Assembly (NCBI RefSeq): GCF_030272695.1
Contig: NZ_JARFYN010000046.1
Location: 1-56,916 of the forward strand
From: Martinezella calliandrae
Lineage (GTDB): Bacteria > Pseudomonadota > Alphaproteobacteria > Rhizobiales > Rhizobiaceae
Length of the DNA stretch: 56,916 nt
Reading direction: 5' to 3'
Under the pieces are notes generated by a model. That model saw nothing but the letters and a program-made list of their open reading frames with translations. It was not told where the DNA came from and made no database searches. Below are positions 48,913 through 56,916 of this stretch, piece after piece. The position numbers were made by a program, and so were the translations under genes. Positions within the stretch are counted from its first letter, which is position 1. Each line of letters opens with the position of its first letter.

Positions 48913-50980
48913 AACGGCGGCAAGACGCGCTCTGGCTGACGAGGGCAATACTTCCTGGAACGTGGGCGCAGAAACAGAGCTCGCCGATTTAGCGCCGGAG
49001 AGCGTGATGGTCTTCGACCTTGCCGGCAATATCCGATACTGGAACCCGGCTTCTGAACGGCTCTACGGCTGGCCAGCCATTGGCTCGGTCGGACGCAGCA
49101 TTACAGAAATATCCTCTAACGCGGAGCTATACGTCAGGCAGTGGCATAAGCTTCTGCGGGAAGGGACCTGGGCAGGCCTGGTCGAGCGATGCACGTCGTT
49201 GGGAGGAAAGGTCACCGCGGCCGTCAGGCAAACCGTGAGGTGCGACGCAGAAGGCCGACCCCGCGACATAGTCGAGTACGGGCGAGAGGCCGACCAAGAA
49301 TTCGATCAGACCGCTGTCCCGGACACAGGTCTGCCCCGTCTTGCGGCTGCGAGCTGGGAACTCGACACGTCTCGCATCCGCCCGCTTCTCGAGGCGGTGA
49401 GGGACCTCGTCAGCCGAGATCTGGTCGCCGATTTGGCGCAGCAGCCAGATTGGACAGATGAACTTCTGAAAGGCACGCGCATTGTCAATGTCAACGAGCG
49501 GGCCGCGCAGCTCGTAGGCGCTCATGCCGGTCGTGCCGGGATGATCGGCAAGTCCGTCGGCGCCTTCTGGCCACGCGTCGGCCGTGGCGTGCTTGCCGAG
49601 CTTATCGCGATCGTGGCGACGGACCGCTCCGTCACCAGCATGCGCAAGGTTGCGCCCGACGGAGTACTGCGCGATGCGGCTGTAACCGCCTGGCGATCCG
49701 AGGCGCTTGAGCGCCGGGATACAGTGTTTGTTGCTGTCAACGGTGCGACCGACGACGATCGCTCATTCTCGTATCTGCGCGCCAGTGAAGAACGCTATCG
49801 CAAATTGATCCACCATCTGCCGACTGCCTTGCTGCAGGTCGATGCACGTCGCATGGAACCGGTGTTCGCCGAACTGAAAGCCGGAGGCGTCAGCGATCTG
49901 AACGTCTATTTGGACGATCATCCTGAACTGATCGCCATGGCCAAAGATGTCATTCGTGTAACTGACGCCAATCAGAAGGCGGTGGCGCTCTTTAATGGAA
50001 CCGTGCCCGCCGATCTCGTCAGGCCCGCAAGCTTCCTGTTTGCGGCATCTCCCGAGACGGCGCGAAGAGTTCTGGTTGCACGCTTCGAAGGAAAACGCAG
50101 CTATTCAGAGGTCATGAAGGTTCGCACTTTTGATGGCCAGACCCTGGACGTGCGGCTGTCGGTGACCTATCCGGCATCGCCGGAACGGCTTGATGTTACA
50201 CTCATTAGCCTGGAGGACATTACCGAACGGCTCCGAACGGAGCGACGGCTTCGTCAGCTCGAAACCGAATTCACACATGCAGCGCGAATCTCCATCCTCG
50301 GCGAACTCGTAACGTCGATCGCGCATGAGGTCAACCAGCCTCTTTCCGCGATCGTGACCAATGGCGAGACCAGCCTTAGATGGTTGTCACGCGACAATCC
50401 GAATCTAGTCAAGGTCGGCGAGCTCACGACGCGCGTGGTATCGAGCGCTCGCCGCGCGAGCGATATCGTCAAGCGCATTCGAGGGATGGCAGCGAAACAA
50501 GAACCGGAGAGGCTTCCGCTCGACTTGAACACGGTGGTCGACGAAGCGCTGTTGTTCGTCCGCCACGACATCGAGGCTCGGTCGATCTATCTTTCGGCGA
50601 GGCTTGCCGCCGATCTTCCCATGGTCTTGGGAGACCGGATCCAGTTGCAGCAGGTCATCGTCAATCTGCTCGTTAACAGCATCCAGGCCATTGAGCAAAG
50701 GAACGGTTCATTGCGACGGATCGATCTCAGCACCAGCAGCGAGGATGGCAATACGGTCATATTCTCCATTCACGACAATGGCTGCGGGATCGTTGATGGT
50801 GACCTCGACCGCATCTTCGATTGCTTCTTCACGACGAAGGACGATGGCGTCGGTATCGGACTGGCCGTGTGCCAGTCTATCGTCATGGCGCATGGCGGGA
50901 GCATTCGCGTGTCGAACCATCCGGGCGGCGGCGCCCAGTTCCAATTTTCGCTGCCGAAGCAATCCGCCCCTATCTTCTAA
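48905..50980 (+). CDS. Multi-PAS histidine kinase
   Basis: This 691-residue soluble kinase starts at ATG 48905 (GGGAGGA upstream). Three PAS-like regions fill the first 450 residues (first at about 20-130, WNPASERLYGWPAIG; second about 190-290; third about 300-450). The dimerization His is in IAHEVNQPLSAIVTNGE and the ATP-binding domain has NLLVNSIQAIEQ, DNGCGI and GVGIGLAVCQSI. No haem-binding His pattern of the FixL type is evident. It forms a unit with the receiver and FixJ-like genes. Confidence 0.88.
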   Translation: MAETAARRALADEGNTSWNVGAETELADLAPESVMVFDLAGNIRYWNPASERLYGWPAIGSVGRSITEISSNAELYVRQWHKLLREGTWAGLVERCTSLGGKVTAAVRQTVRCDAEGRPRDIVEYGREADQEFDQTAVPDTGLPRLAAASWELDTSRIRPLLEAVRDLVSRDLVADLAQQPDWTDELLKGTRIVNVNERAAQLVGAHAGRAGMIGKSVGAFWPRVGRGVLAELIAIVATDRSVTSMRKVAPDGVLRDAAVTAWRSEALERRDTVFVAVNGATDDDRSFSYLRASEERYRKLIHHLPTALLQVDARRMEPVFAELKAGGVSDLNVYLDDHPELIAMAKDVIRVTDANQKAVALFNGTVPADLVRPASFLFAASPETARRVLVARFEGKRSYSEVMKVRTFDGQTLDVRLSVTYPASPERLDVTLISLEDITERLRTERRLRQLETEFTHAARISILGELVTSIAHEVNQPLSAIVTNGETSLRWLSRDNPNLVKVGELTTRVVSSARRASDIVKRIRGMAAKQEPERLPLDLNTVVDEALLFVRHDIEARSIYLSARLAADLPMVLGDRIQLQQVIVNLLVNSIQAIEQRNGSLRRIDLSTSSEDGNTVIFSIHDNGCGIVDGDLDRIFDCFFTTKDDGVGIGLAVCQSIVMAHGGSIRVSNHPGGGAQFQFSLPKQSAPIF

Positions 50981-51383
50981 CCCGTCCCGGGAACAGATGC
51001 CTAATGCAGCAACGGCCGCACTTCTGCATTGCGATGTCACGGTAAGCCTAACGGCTGCAGGACAAGTGGTCGGTCTTAAAGCGCCGGCCATCGGCCATCA
51101 GGAGGTGCGTCGGGCAGGAGGGGTCGCAGCTGTACTCCCTATCGTGTCGTTCTCACCGATCGAACGACTGAGGGCCTTTGCTGTTTGCAAACCCGAACAT
51201 CAGACAGTCCACTCGGGAAGCGGACCCGAACCTTAGATGGCCGGCCAGGCGACTTCCGTTGAGTTCGTCCCGATCGCTACACCTCAGCAATTGCGTTTTG
51301 GCCCGACGCGCTTTGTAATAAAAGCCATCATAATATTTTGTAACAAACTCATCGCCATAAAGGCAGTTTCAGGGCAGGGACGC
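50981..51383. other. Region between the kinase and antiporter genes
   Basis: This 403-base stretch contains a reading continuous with the antiporter (51237-51383) that lacks a ribosome site, and an A/T-rich tract (51315-51355) which may hold the antiporter promoter. Nothing else is evident. Confidence 0.35.
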
Positions 51384-52967
51384 ATGGACCCAACACATTT
51401 GTTCGAGTTGGTTATCGGCATGTTTGTGGCGATCATCGCCCTGCATTATGCCGCACACAGCTTCGGGCTGCCGCCATCTGTGGCGCTGCTTGCCGGTGGC
51501 GCGATGCTCGCCTTCGTACCGGGCCTGCCCGCAATTGCGGTCGACCCCGGCTTAGTGCTCGTCATCTTCCTTCCGCCACTACTCATGGACGGTGCCTGGT
51601 CGATTGCGCTTCGTCCATTGCGCCGTCATATGATCGGCATTGCCTCACTGGCAATTGGCGCTGTGTTTTTCACATGTGCCGTCTTGGGGGCGGTGACCCA
51701 TCTCCTGTTTCCATCGCTGCCCTGGGCCGCTTGTGCGGCACTCGGCGCTATCGTTTCGCCGCCTGACGCAATATCCGCCCGGGCCGTTCTGCAACGGGTA
51801 AAGTTGCCTCGGCGCCTGCAAATCTTGCTCGAAGGCGAAAGCCTGCTCAACGACGCCAGCGGCCTGGTGCTCTTTCGTTTCGCCGTCGCTGCTGGCGTCA
51901 CCGGTGCTTTCAGCACGGTCGATGTGGCAGGAAGCTTTTTGCTTTTGGCAGCGGGCGGTGCCCTTGTCGGCATCGTCGTCGGGACTGTCTGGGTCCTGTT
52001 CATACGGCGGCTTCGCGATGAATATCTGATAATCGCTGCGACAACGCTGTTATCTTGGGCCTCTTATCTACTCGGCGAACAAATCCATGTTTCAGGTGTC
52101 ATCGCTACGGTGACCATGGGCCTGATTTTGAGCTGGCATCAACATACGGTCCTTTCAGCCTCGACACGCATGCGCGGCACGTCGTTCTGGACTGTGATCA
52201 TTTTTCTGATGGAAGCCGCGGTTTTCATTTTGATCGGACTATCGCTGCGGGGTGTTGTCGAACGGGGCGGCGGCTTTGGCGTGGTGATCGCAACAATGGG
52301 GCTGCCAATACTTGTGATCCTGCTTGCACTCACCGTCGCGCGCTTCGCCTGGATATTCGGATCCGACGGCGTGATCAAACTTTGCAACGCTTTAGGGCTA
52401 AACAGATACACGCCGCTCGGCGCCGCCGGCGCGACTGTGCTGAGTTGGGCAGGGGTTCGCGGCGTCGTCACACTGGCGCTCGCATTGAGCTTGCCAGAAG
52501 GCTTTCCCGGCCGCGACTTCATCCTGGTGACGTCATTTGCCGTCATTCTTGGCACCGTGTTGGTCCAGGGTACGACGCTGGGGCGTGTGATCGACTGGGC
52601 GGCGCTGACCGAGCCGGAGTCGGAAAAGGCGCGTCTTACCATGAGCCAGGCTGAGGCCGCCATGGCCAAGGCGCAATTGGCAACTGTCCAAAGCCGCGCC
52701 TATGACAGCCAGGGCAATCTCATCCATCCTCAATTGCTGGAGCGGTATCAGCGCAGGGCTGTGATGATCGTCGACTATGCCGAACGCACGGAGCATTATG
52801 TGCCTATGCTCCAAGCTCATTTCGATGTTGTTCTGGCAGCGGTCGCTACCGGGCGCCGCGAACTTATACGGCTTCATCGCGCCGGCGACATCGATGACGA
52901 GACGCTGGATGAGTTGGAACGAGACCTCGATCTCGAAGAGCTGAGTGCGATTTCCGCCAAATCCTAA
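51384..52967 (+). CDS. Na+/H+ antiporter, CPA1 family
   Basis: This 527-residue protein starts at ATG 51384 with CAGGGAC upstream; an earlier in-frame start at 51237 adds a poor extension. It has about 12 membrane helices and CPA1 motifs: FLPPLLMDGAW, the ion-binding pair in AIVSPPDAISARAV and EGESLLNDASGLVLF, and GVRGVVTLALALSLP. The C-terminal cytosolic tail (about 440-527) is helical. It probably exchanges Na+ or K+ for protons. Confidence 0.92.
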   Translation: MDPTHLFELVIGMFVAIIALHYAAHSFGLPPSVALLAGGAMLAFVPGLPAIAVDPGLVLVIFLPPLLMDGAWSIALRPLRRHMIGIASLAIGAVFFTCAVLGAVTHLLFPSLPWAACAALGAIVSPPDAISARAVLQRVKLPRRLQILLEGESLLNDASGLVLFRFAVAAGVTGAFSTVDVAGSFLLLAAGGALVGIVVGTVWVLFIRRLRDEYLIIAATTLLSWASYLLGEQIHVSGVIATVTMGLILSWHQHTVLSASTRMRGTSFWTVIIFLMEAAVFILIGLSLRGVVERGGGFGVVIATMGLPILVILLALTVARFAWIFGSDGVIKLCNALGLNRYTPLGAAGATVLSWAGVRGVVTLALALSLPEGFPGRDFILVTSFAVILGTVLVQGTTLGRVIDWAALTEPESEKARLTMSQAEAAMAKAQLATVQSRAYDSQGNLIHPQLLERYQRRAVMIVDYAERTEHYVPMLQAHFDVVLAAVATGRRELIRLHRAGDIDDETLDELERDLDLEELSAISAKS

Positions 52968-53383
52968 GTGCGGTCGCACAACGGGTGTTGCAGCATTTTT
53001 GGTGAAGTGCGAAGCTGATGCCGGGGAAATCTTCGCCACGGTGAGCAGCCAGCTCGATCCAATGTATAGGTTCGAGCTTCTTGGGGCGGAGGAATAGTAT
53101 GATTTCCTTGGCCCGGTGCGTTTCCGCTTACGCAGATGCTCCGACCAAAAGCCGATACCGAACACTGGTCAGCCGTCGCACTGCGAACCAAGCCGACGCC
53201 CGATGGTCGGCTCAGTTCGAACGGCATAGCCTATCGCCTGATATAGCCAACCTACACCTTGGCATCATGTGGCCAATCCTTCCGTTCGATAGGCTCGCGC
53301 GTCGGGTTGGCGCATTCTCAGCAACATTGGCTCACGACCACTGCAGAGCTACGGATTTCAAACCGTAAATTGGGAGATTAGAG
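52968..53383. other. Region between the antiporter and NmrA-like genes
   Basis: This 416-base stretch shows only a plus-strand reading of 95 codons (53081-53368) with no domain and no good start. I regard it as noncoding; the promoter of the NmrA-like gene is expected at its right end. Confidence 0.35.
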
Positions 53384-54145
53384 ATGAAAATCGTTATTAT
53401 TGGCGGCACAGGCCTCATCGGTTCAAAGACGGCGGAGAGGCTGCGCAAGAGGGGTCACGAAGTGATCGCCGCCTCCCCGAACACTGGGGTCAATACCATC
53501 ACCGGCGAAGGGGTGGCGCGGGCTGTTGCCGGAGCGGAGGTTGTCCTTGATCTCGCGAATTCGCCATCCTTCGAGGACAAGGCGGTTCTGGAGTTCTTCG
53601 AGACGTCCGGCCGAAACCTGCTTCCCGCGGAAGCGGCTGCCGGCGTGAAGCACCATATCGCGCTTTCGGTCGTAGGCACGGAGCGCCTGCCGCGCAGCGG
53701 CTATTTGCGCGCCAAGATGGCGCAGGAGAATTTGATCAGAAGCTCCGGAATACCCTATACCATCGTTCACTCGACACAGTTCTTCGAGTTCTTGGCCGGC
53801 ATCGCTCAGTCGGCAACGGTCGGCGAAACCGTGCATCTGCCGGCCGTCAATTTTCAGCCCATCGCGTCGGATGACGTCGCCGATGCCATGGCGGACGTGG
53901 CGCTTGCACCGCCTGCGAACGGCATAGTTTACATCGCCGGGCCAGAACGGGCGCCCTTCACCGACATCGTCGCGCGGTTCCTGAAGGCGTCCAACGATCC
54001 GCGTAAGGTCGTTGCCGATCCGCACGCGCTCTATTTCGGCACGGAGCTGGATGACGGCTCGCTGGTCCCGAGAGAAGGGGACAACCCGCGCCTAGGCGCC
54101 ATCGGCTTCGACAAGTGGTACAGTCAATCTGCGCGCAAGAATTGA
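53384..54145 (+). CDS. NmrA-like NAD(P)-binding protein
   Basis: This 253-residue protein has the Rossmann motif IGGTGLIGSKTAERL at the N-terminus, then VLDLANSPSFEDKAVLEFF and GIPYTIVHSTQFFEFL, the plan of NmrA-like and atypical SDR proteins that lack the Tyr-x3-Lys pair. It may be a reductase or a redox-sensing regulator; substrate is unknown. A GGAG-like site precedes the ATG (GGGAGATTAGAG). Confidence 0.88.
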   Translation: MKIVIIGGTGLIGSKTAERLRKRGHEVIAASPNTGVNTITGEGVARAVAGAEVVLDLANSPSFEDKAVLEFFETSGRNLLPAEAAAGVKHHIALSVVGTERLPRSGYLRAKMAQENLIRSSGIPYTIVHSTQFFEFLAGIAQSATVGETVHLPAVNFQPIASDDVADAMADVALAPPANGIVYIAGPERAPFTDIVARFLKASNDPRKVVADPHALYFGTELDDGSLVPREGDNPRLGAIGFDKWYSQSARKN

Positions 54146-54298
54146 CAACCGGACGTGCGAGGCCTGGTTAGTCGCCGGGCCTCATCCTCTCTGGGACTTC
54201 ACATCCTCAGCACATTTTTTCTTTGCGCGGGCTCTGGCCGCTAAGGCCACTGGCAAGCCAGCAATCCCGGATACTGACGCTTGGGAAATGTTTCAAAT

Positions 54299-54322
54299 TT
54301 ATTTCATGCGGATATGGAATAA
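54299..54322. promoter_or_regulatory. ppk2: Imperfect dyad upstream of the second PPK2 gene
   Basis: TTATTTCAT (54299-54307) and ATGGAATAA (54314-54322) form an inverted repeat with one mismatch and a 6-base spacer, 66-89 bases before the start. It may be an operator or promoter element; no Pho-box repeat is visible. Confidence 0.35.
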
Positions 54323-54387
54323 GTGACAACATACCAGCCCGACAACCACGGGCTGACGCACAGCGGATGCAAAGCGCATAGGAGCGG

Positions 54388-55308
54388 ATGATGACGTCGA
54401 AAGATATGGCCGAGAAGCCCGATTGGCTGGAAGCGGAATTGGCCGATACGTTAGATGAGGACTATGAGCTCGAGCTTTCCGAACCGGCGCTTTCTGAGGA
54501 AATTCGCAAGATCTATCAAAAGGTTCATCCGCCCTCGATTCCCCGCATCGACTATTTTCGGGCCTTGCTTTCATTGCAAGCTGAGCTGATCAAGCTGCAG
54601 GACTGGGCCGTCTATCACAAAGAAAAGATCGTGGTGATCTTCGAGGGCCGTGATTCTGCGGGCAAGGGCGGCGTCATCAAGCGCATTACTCAGCGCCTCA
54701 ACCCACGCGTAGCCCGTGTGGTGGCGCTGCCGGCTCCTTCAGATCGCGAAAAGACGCAATGGTACTTCCAGCGTTACGTCCCGCACCTTCCTGCCGGCGG
54801 TGAGATCGTCCTCTTCGACCGGTCCTGGTACAATCGATCTGGTGTCGAGCGCGTAATGGGTTTTGCAAGCGAAGACCAGGTCGAACAATTCTTCAACGAC
54901 GTGCCCGAATTCGAGCGCATGTTGGTACGCTCCGGGATCCGTTTGGTGAAATACTGGTTCTCGATCACGGATGAGGAACAGCAAATGCGCTTCCTGATGC
55001 GCATCCACGATCCATTGAAGCAGTGGAAATTGTCGCCCATGGATCTGCAGTCGCGCGTTCGCTGGGAGGCTTATACCAAAGCCAAGGAAGAGACATTCGC
55101 CCGTACCAACATTCCCGAAGCGCCATGGTACATCGTCGAGGGGAACGACAAGAAGCGTGCGCGCCTCAATTGCATCGATCATCTGCTCAGCCAGATCCCC
55201 TACGAAGACGTGCCACATGAGGAAATCACGCTGCCAGAGCGTGTGTTCAATCCGAGTTATGAGCGCAAAGTTCTACCGCCGGAACTCTATGTCCCGTCAA
55301 AGTACTGA
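54388..55308 (+). CDS. ppk2: Polyphosphate kinase 2 family protein, second copy
   Basis: This 306-residue protein has the Walker A GRDSAGKGG, lid PAPSDREKTQ, and FDRSWYNRSGVERVMG of PPK2. A longer N-terminal part (about 1-60), with an acidic stretch (DTLDEDYELELSEP), distinguishes it from the PPK2 at 35736. Both differ in neighbours and strand, so they are not a simple tandem. It stands alone after the NmrA-like gene. Confidence 0.93.
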   Translation: MMTSKDMAEKPDWLEAELADTLDEDYELELSEPALSEEIRKIYQKVHPPSIPRIDYFRALLSLQAELIKLQDWAVYHKEKIVVIFEGRDSAGKGGVIKRITQRLNPRVARVVALPAPSDREKTQWYFQRYVPHLPAGGEIVLFDRSWYNRSGVERVMGFASEDQVEQFFNDVPEFERMLVRSGIRLVKYWFSITDEEQQMRFLMRIHDPLKQWKLSPMDLQSRVRWEAYTKAKEETFARTNIPEAPWYIVEGNDKKRARLNCIDHLLSQIPYEDVPHEEITLPERVFNPSYERKVLPPELYVPSKY

Positions 55309-55444
55309 TCGGTAGTATAATAAAGCAGTCAGCTACAGCAATGTTGAGTTGCTATGGCCGGGTGCTTGTAGAACGATCAAGGACGGAGGACCGGCGAGTG
55401 AGAGGCAGGAGCCCAGCTCCTGCAGGCGCCCGATAATCAGCCAT

Positions 55445-56236
55445 TCATAAGGCCTTGGCCTCGAATGTGGGTGCGAAATCGCCCAGCGACTTAGCGGTCG
55501 CAATCAGTCCCCCAATATCCTGGTCAACGATCGCTTCGAGGTCCGCGAAGCCGTCGATGACATAATAGATCGGTTGTACGATATCGATCCGATAGGGAGT
55601 CCTCAGGACACTTAGCAGGTCGAATGGTCGGAATTCGCAGGCTTTACCCTCCATGGCCGCCTTGGTTTCGCTTGGCGAAGAGACGATGCCGGCGCCGAAG
55701 CAGCGGCGGCCCTGTGGCGTGTTGATCAGGCCGAACTCGACCGTGAACCAGAAGATGCGGAACAAATGCCAGGAATTTCCCTTGCCGAGGCGAACAGCGG
55801 TTTCGCCGAAATGCCGCACAAAATTCGCATAGCTCTGGTTCGTCAGCAGCGGGCAATGGCCGAAAACTTCATGGAACAGATCCGGCTCCTCGATATAGTC
55901 GATATGCTCGCGACGGCGAAGGAAAGTTGCGAGCGGAAACTTGCCTTGCGACAGAAGTTCGTAAAAGCGCGAGGGCGGAATGAGCGCCGGCACGCCTTCG
56001 ACCCCGAAGCCGGTGGTCTCGTTCAGGCGTCGGTTGACATCGCGAAGCTGAGGCACCTTGTCCGGCTTGAGGCCTAGGGTCTTGACGCCGTCCAGATATT
56101 CACGGCAGGCCATGTTGGCCAGCAGCTTCATCTGGCGTCCGTAAAGTTCGCCCCATATCGCATCTTCTTCGGAAGTATAGGCGTATAAACCGTCTGGGCC
56201 GGGAAGTTTGGCGGTGTAGCTGCTTTCCTTGGTCAT
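55445..56236 (-). CDS. phhA: Phenylalanine 4-monooxygenase
   Basis: This 263-residue protein is a bacterial aromatic amino acid hydroxylase. It has the iron-binding histidines in HEVFGHCPLL and the third ligand Glu in WFTVEFGLI, plus GVPALIPPSRFYELLSQGKF near the pterin site. It hydroxylates Phe to Tyr with tetrahydropterin and O2. Start ATG 56236 has GGGAGG about 8 bases upstream. The divergent Lrp-type gene is its likely regulator. Confidence 0.95.
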   Translation of the reverse strand: MTKESSYTAKLPGPDGLYAYTSEEDAIWGELYGRQMKLLANMACREYLDGVKTLGLKPDKVPQLRDVNRRLNETTGFGVEGVPALIPPSRFYELLSQGKFPLATFLRRREHIDYIEEPDLFHEVFGHCPLLTNQSYANFVRHFGETAVRLGKGNSWHLFRIFWFTVEFGLINTPQGRRCFGAGIVSSPSETKAAMEGKACEFRPFDLLSVLRTPYRIDIVQPIYYVIDGFADLEAIVDQDIGGLIATAKSLGDFAPTFEAKAL

Positions 56237-56359
56237 ATTCCGATCCTCCCAGGCACTTGCGTGATGTTACGATTATACTCCGAACTCGACGGATTTTCTT
56301 TTCTTTCGTGTTAGTTTTCGTCATAATCATGAGAAACTCTCTCGTGTATGGCGCCATGA

Positions 56360-56821
56360 ATGAAAGAAAATGGGAAATTTCACCGCAAGCTTCTGCAACT
56401 GGTCCAGGCCGATGGCAGCCTTTCGCTGGCAGACCTGGCGGAACGGGCTGGCATGTCGCAGAGTTCGGCCTGGCGGAAGATCCAGGAGCTGGAATCGGAT
56501 GGCGTCATACGCAAGCGCGTAACACTGCTCGACCCCGGAAAACTCGACCTCAAGCTCTGTGTGATCGCGCATGTGACGCTGGAGGATCACCACGAAGAAG
56601 CGGTAGCGTCTTTCGCCTCCGTGGTGTTGGAGCGGCCGGAGATCATGGAGTGCTATGCGCTATCCGGCGCCTTCGACTACATGCTGAAGATTAGGGCAAA
56701 GGACGTGGAAAGCTATGAAGCCTTCATGACCCGCTACCTCCTGCGTAACCCGCATGTGCGCACGGTGGTGTCGAGCTTCGTGCTGCGTGAGCTGAAATTC
56801 TCGACCGAACTGCCCATCTAG
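56360..56821 (+). CDS. Lrp/AsnC-family regulator
   Basis: This 153-residue protein has an N-terminal helix-turn-helix (SLADLAERAGMSQSSAWRKIQ) and a C-terminal RAM ligand-binding domain (CVIAHVTLEDHHEEAV, then YMLKIRAKDVESYEAFM). Lrp/AsnC proteins bind amino acids. Its divergence from phhA (123 bases apart) suggests Phe- or Tyr-dependent control of phhA. It resembles regulators of aromatic amino acid hydroxylation in other proteobacteria. Confidence 0.92.
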   Translation: MKENGKFHRKLLQLVQADGSLSLADLAERAGMSQSSAWRKIQELESDGVIRKRVTLLDPGKLDLKLCVIAHVTLEDHHEEAVASFASVVLERPEIMECYALSGAFDYMLKIRAKDVESYEAFMTRYLLRNPHVRTVVSSFVLRELKFSTELPI

Positions 56822-56832
56822 TCACCTGGAAC

Positions 56833-56851
56833 CAAAATAAGCTTCATTTTG
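56833..56851 (+). terminator. Possible terminator after the Lrp-type gene
   Basis: CAAAAT and ATTTTG form a 6-bp stem with a 7-base loop just after the Lrp-type stop codon. The stem is A/T-rich and weak, so termination is uncertain. Confidence 0.25.
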
Positions 56852-56916
56852 TTTGGCTTCTGTTAGAAGAGCAGGAGTTGATTGATGGTTGGCAGGCAAG
56901 CAGGCCTCGTCGTTCT

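Noticed and set aside
53335..53370. tRNA-like anticodon arm with loop TTTCAAA
   Set aside because: No acceptor, D or T arm can be formed around it, so it is not a tRNA; nor is there evidence of an attachment site.
56828..56853. GGAAC-N17-TGTT resembling an EcfG-type promoter
   Set aside because: The -10 part lacks the C of cGTT, it coincides with a weak hairpin, and no gene follows within the window.
1..56916. CRISPR arrays, insertion sequences, integrases and rRNA
   Set aside because: I looked for regular repeats, transposase motifs and RNA gene signatures and saw none.

Overview
The window looks like a piece of an alphaproteobacterial genome of the Rhizobiaceae type (Rhizobium, Ensifer or a close relative). 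I infer this from the high-GC coding style, a complete fixL-fixJ-fixK oxygen cascade, several small protein families that I associate with rhizobia, and the accessory, replicon-like mixture of short operons. There is no rRNA, tRNA, CRISPR array, transposase or replication origin that I can see. One tract (about 28.7-30.45 kb) is clearly decayed.

Layout. From 0.1 to 5.9 kb a minus-strand operon encodes a PsbP-like secreted protein, two ABC ATPases, one large FtsX-type permease, an output-less receiver protein and a membrane-anchored tyrosine phosphatase. From 6.2 to 8.1 kb follows an OmpR/PmrA-type two-component pair. From 8.2 to 11.3 kb lie DedA, PAP2 and GT39 membrane proteins on the minus strand, and PmrA-box-like direct repeats sit upstream of the regulator and of the PAP2 gene. 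I read 0.1-11.3 kb as an envelope-remodelling island. From 11.5 to 13 kb are a DUF3237 protein and a short-chain dehydrogenase.

From 13.3 to 21.4 kb is an aerobic carbon monoxide dehydrogenase locus: a MHYT-LytTR membrane regulator (CoxC-like) followed by coxM-coxS-coxL-coxD-coxE-coxF. CoxL carries the form I active-site motif AYRCSFR. Tandem repeats with a 21-bp period lie in the coxM promoter, as expected for a LytTR operator. From 22 to 25.8 kb come a CyaA/FlgO-like membrane protein, fixK, fixJ and a fixL whose PAS domain lacks the haem histidine. A FixK-type box lies between fixL and a divergent small protein. Low oxygen sensing and CO oxidation are therefore close neighbours.

From 26 to 44 kb is a patchwork: a VIT-like membrane protein, two related small proteins of unknown function at 27 and 42 kb, an OmpA-domain and Cys-repeat pair, the decayed PP2C/kinase and repeat-protein remnants, a YiaV/YiaW-like pair, a second CyaA/FlgO-like protein with TPRs, AI-2E transporter, PPK2 and SulP genes, DUF3300 and DUF2950 secreted proteins, and a calsymin-like EF-hand protein. 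From 44 to 51 kb are a glycosyltransferase-like protein, a ChrB/cation-transporter pair, an Rrf2 regulator whose start lies in a perfect 15-bp dyad, and a FixJ-like/receiver/PAS-kinase phosphorelay. From 51.4 kb to the end are a Na+/H+ antiporter, an NmrA-like protein, a second PPK2, and phhA divergent from an Lrp/AsnC regulator.
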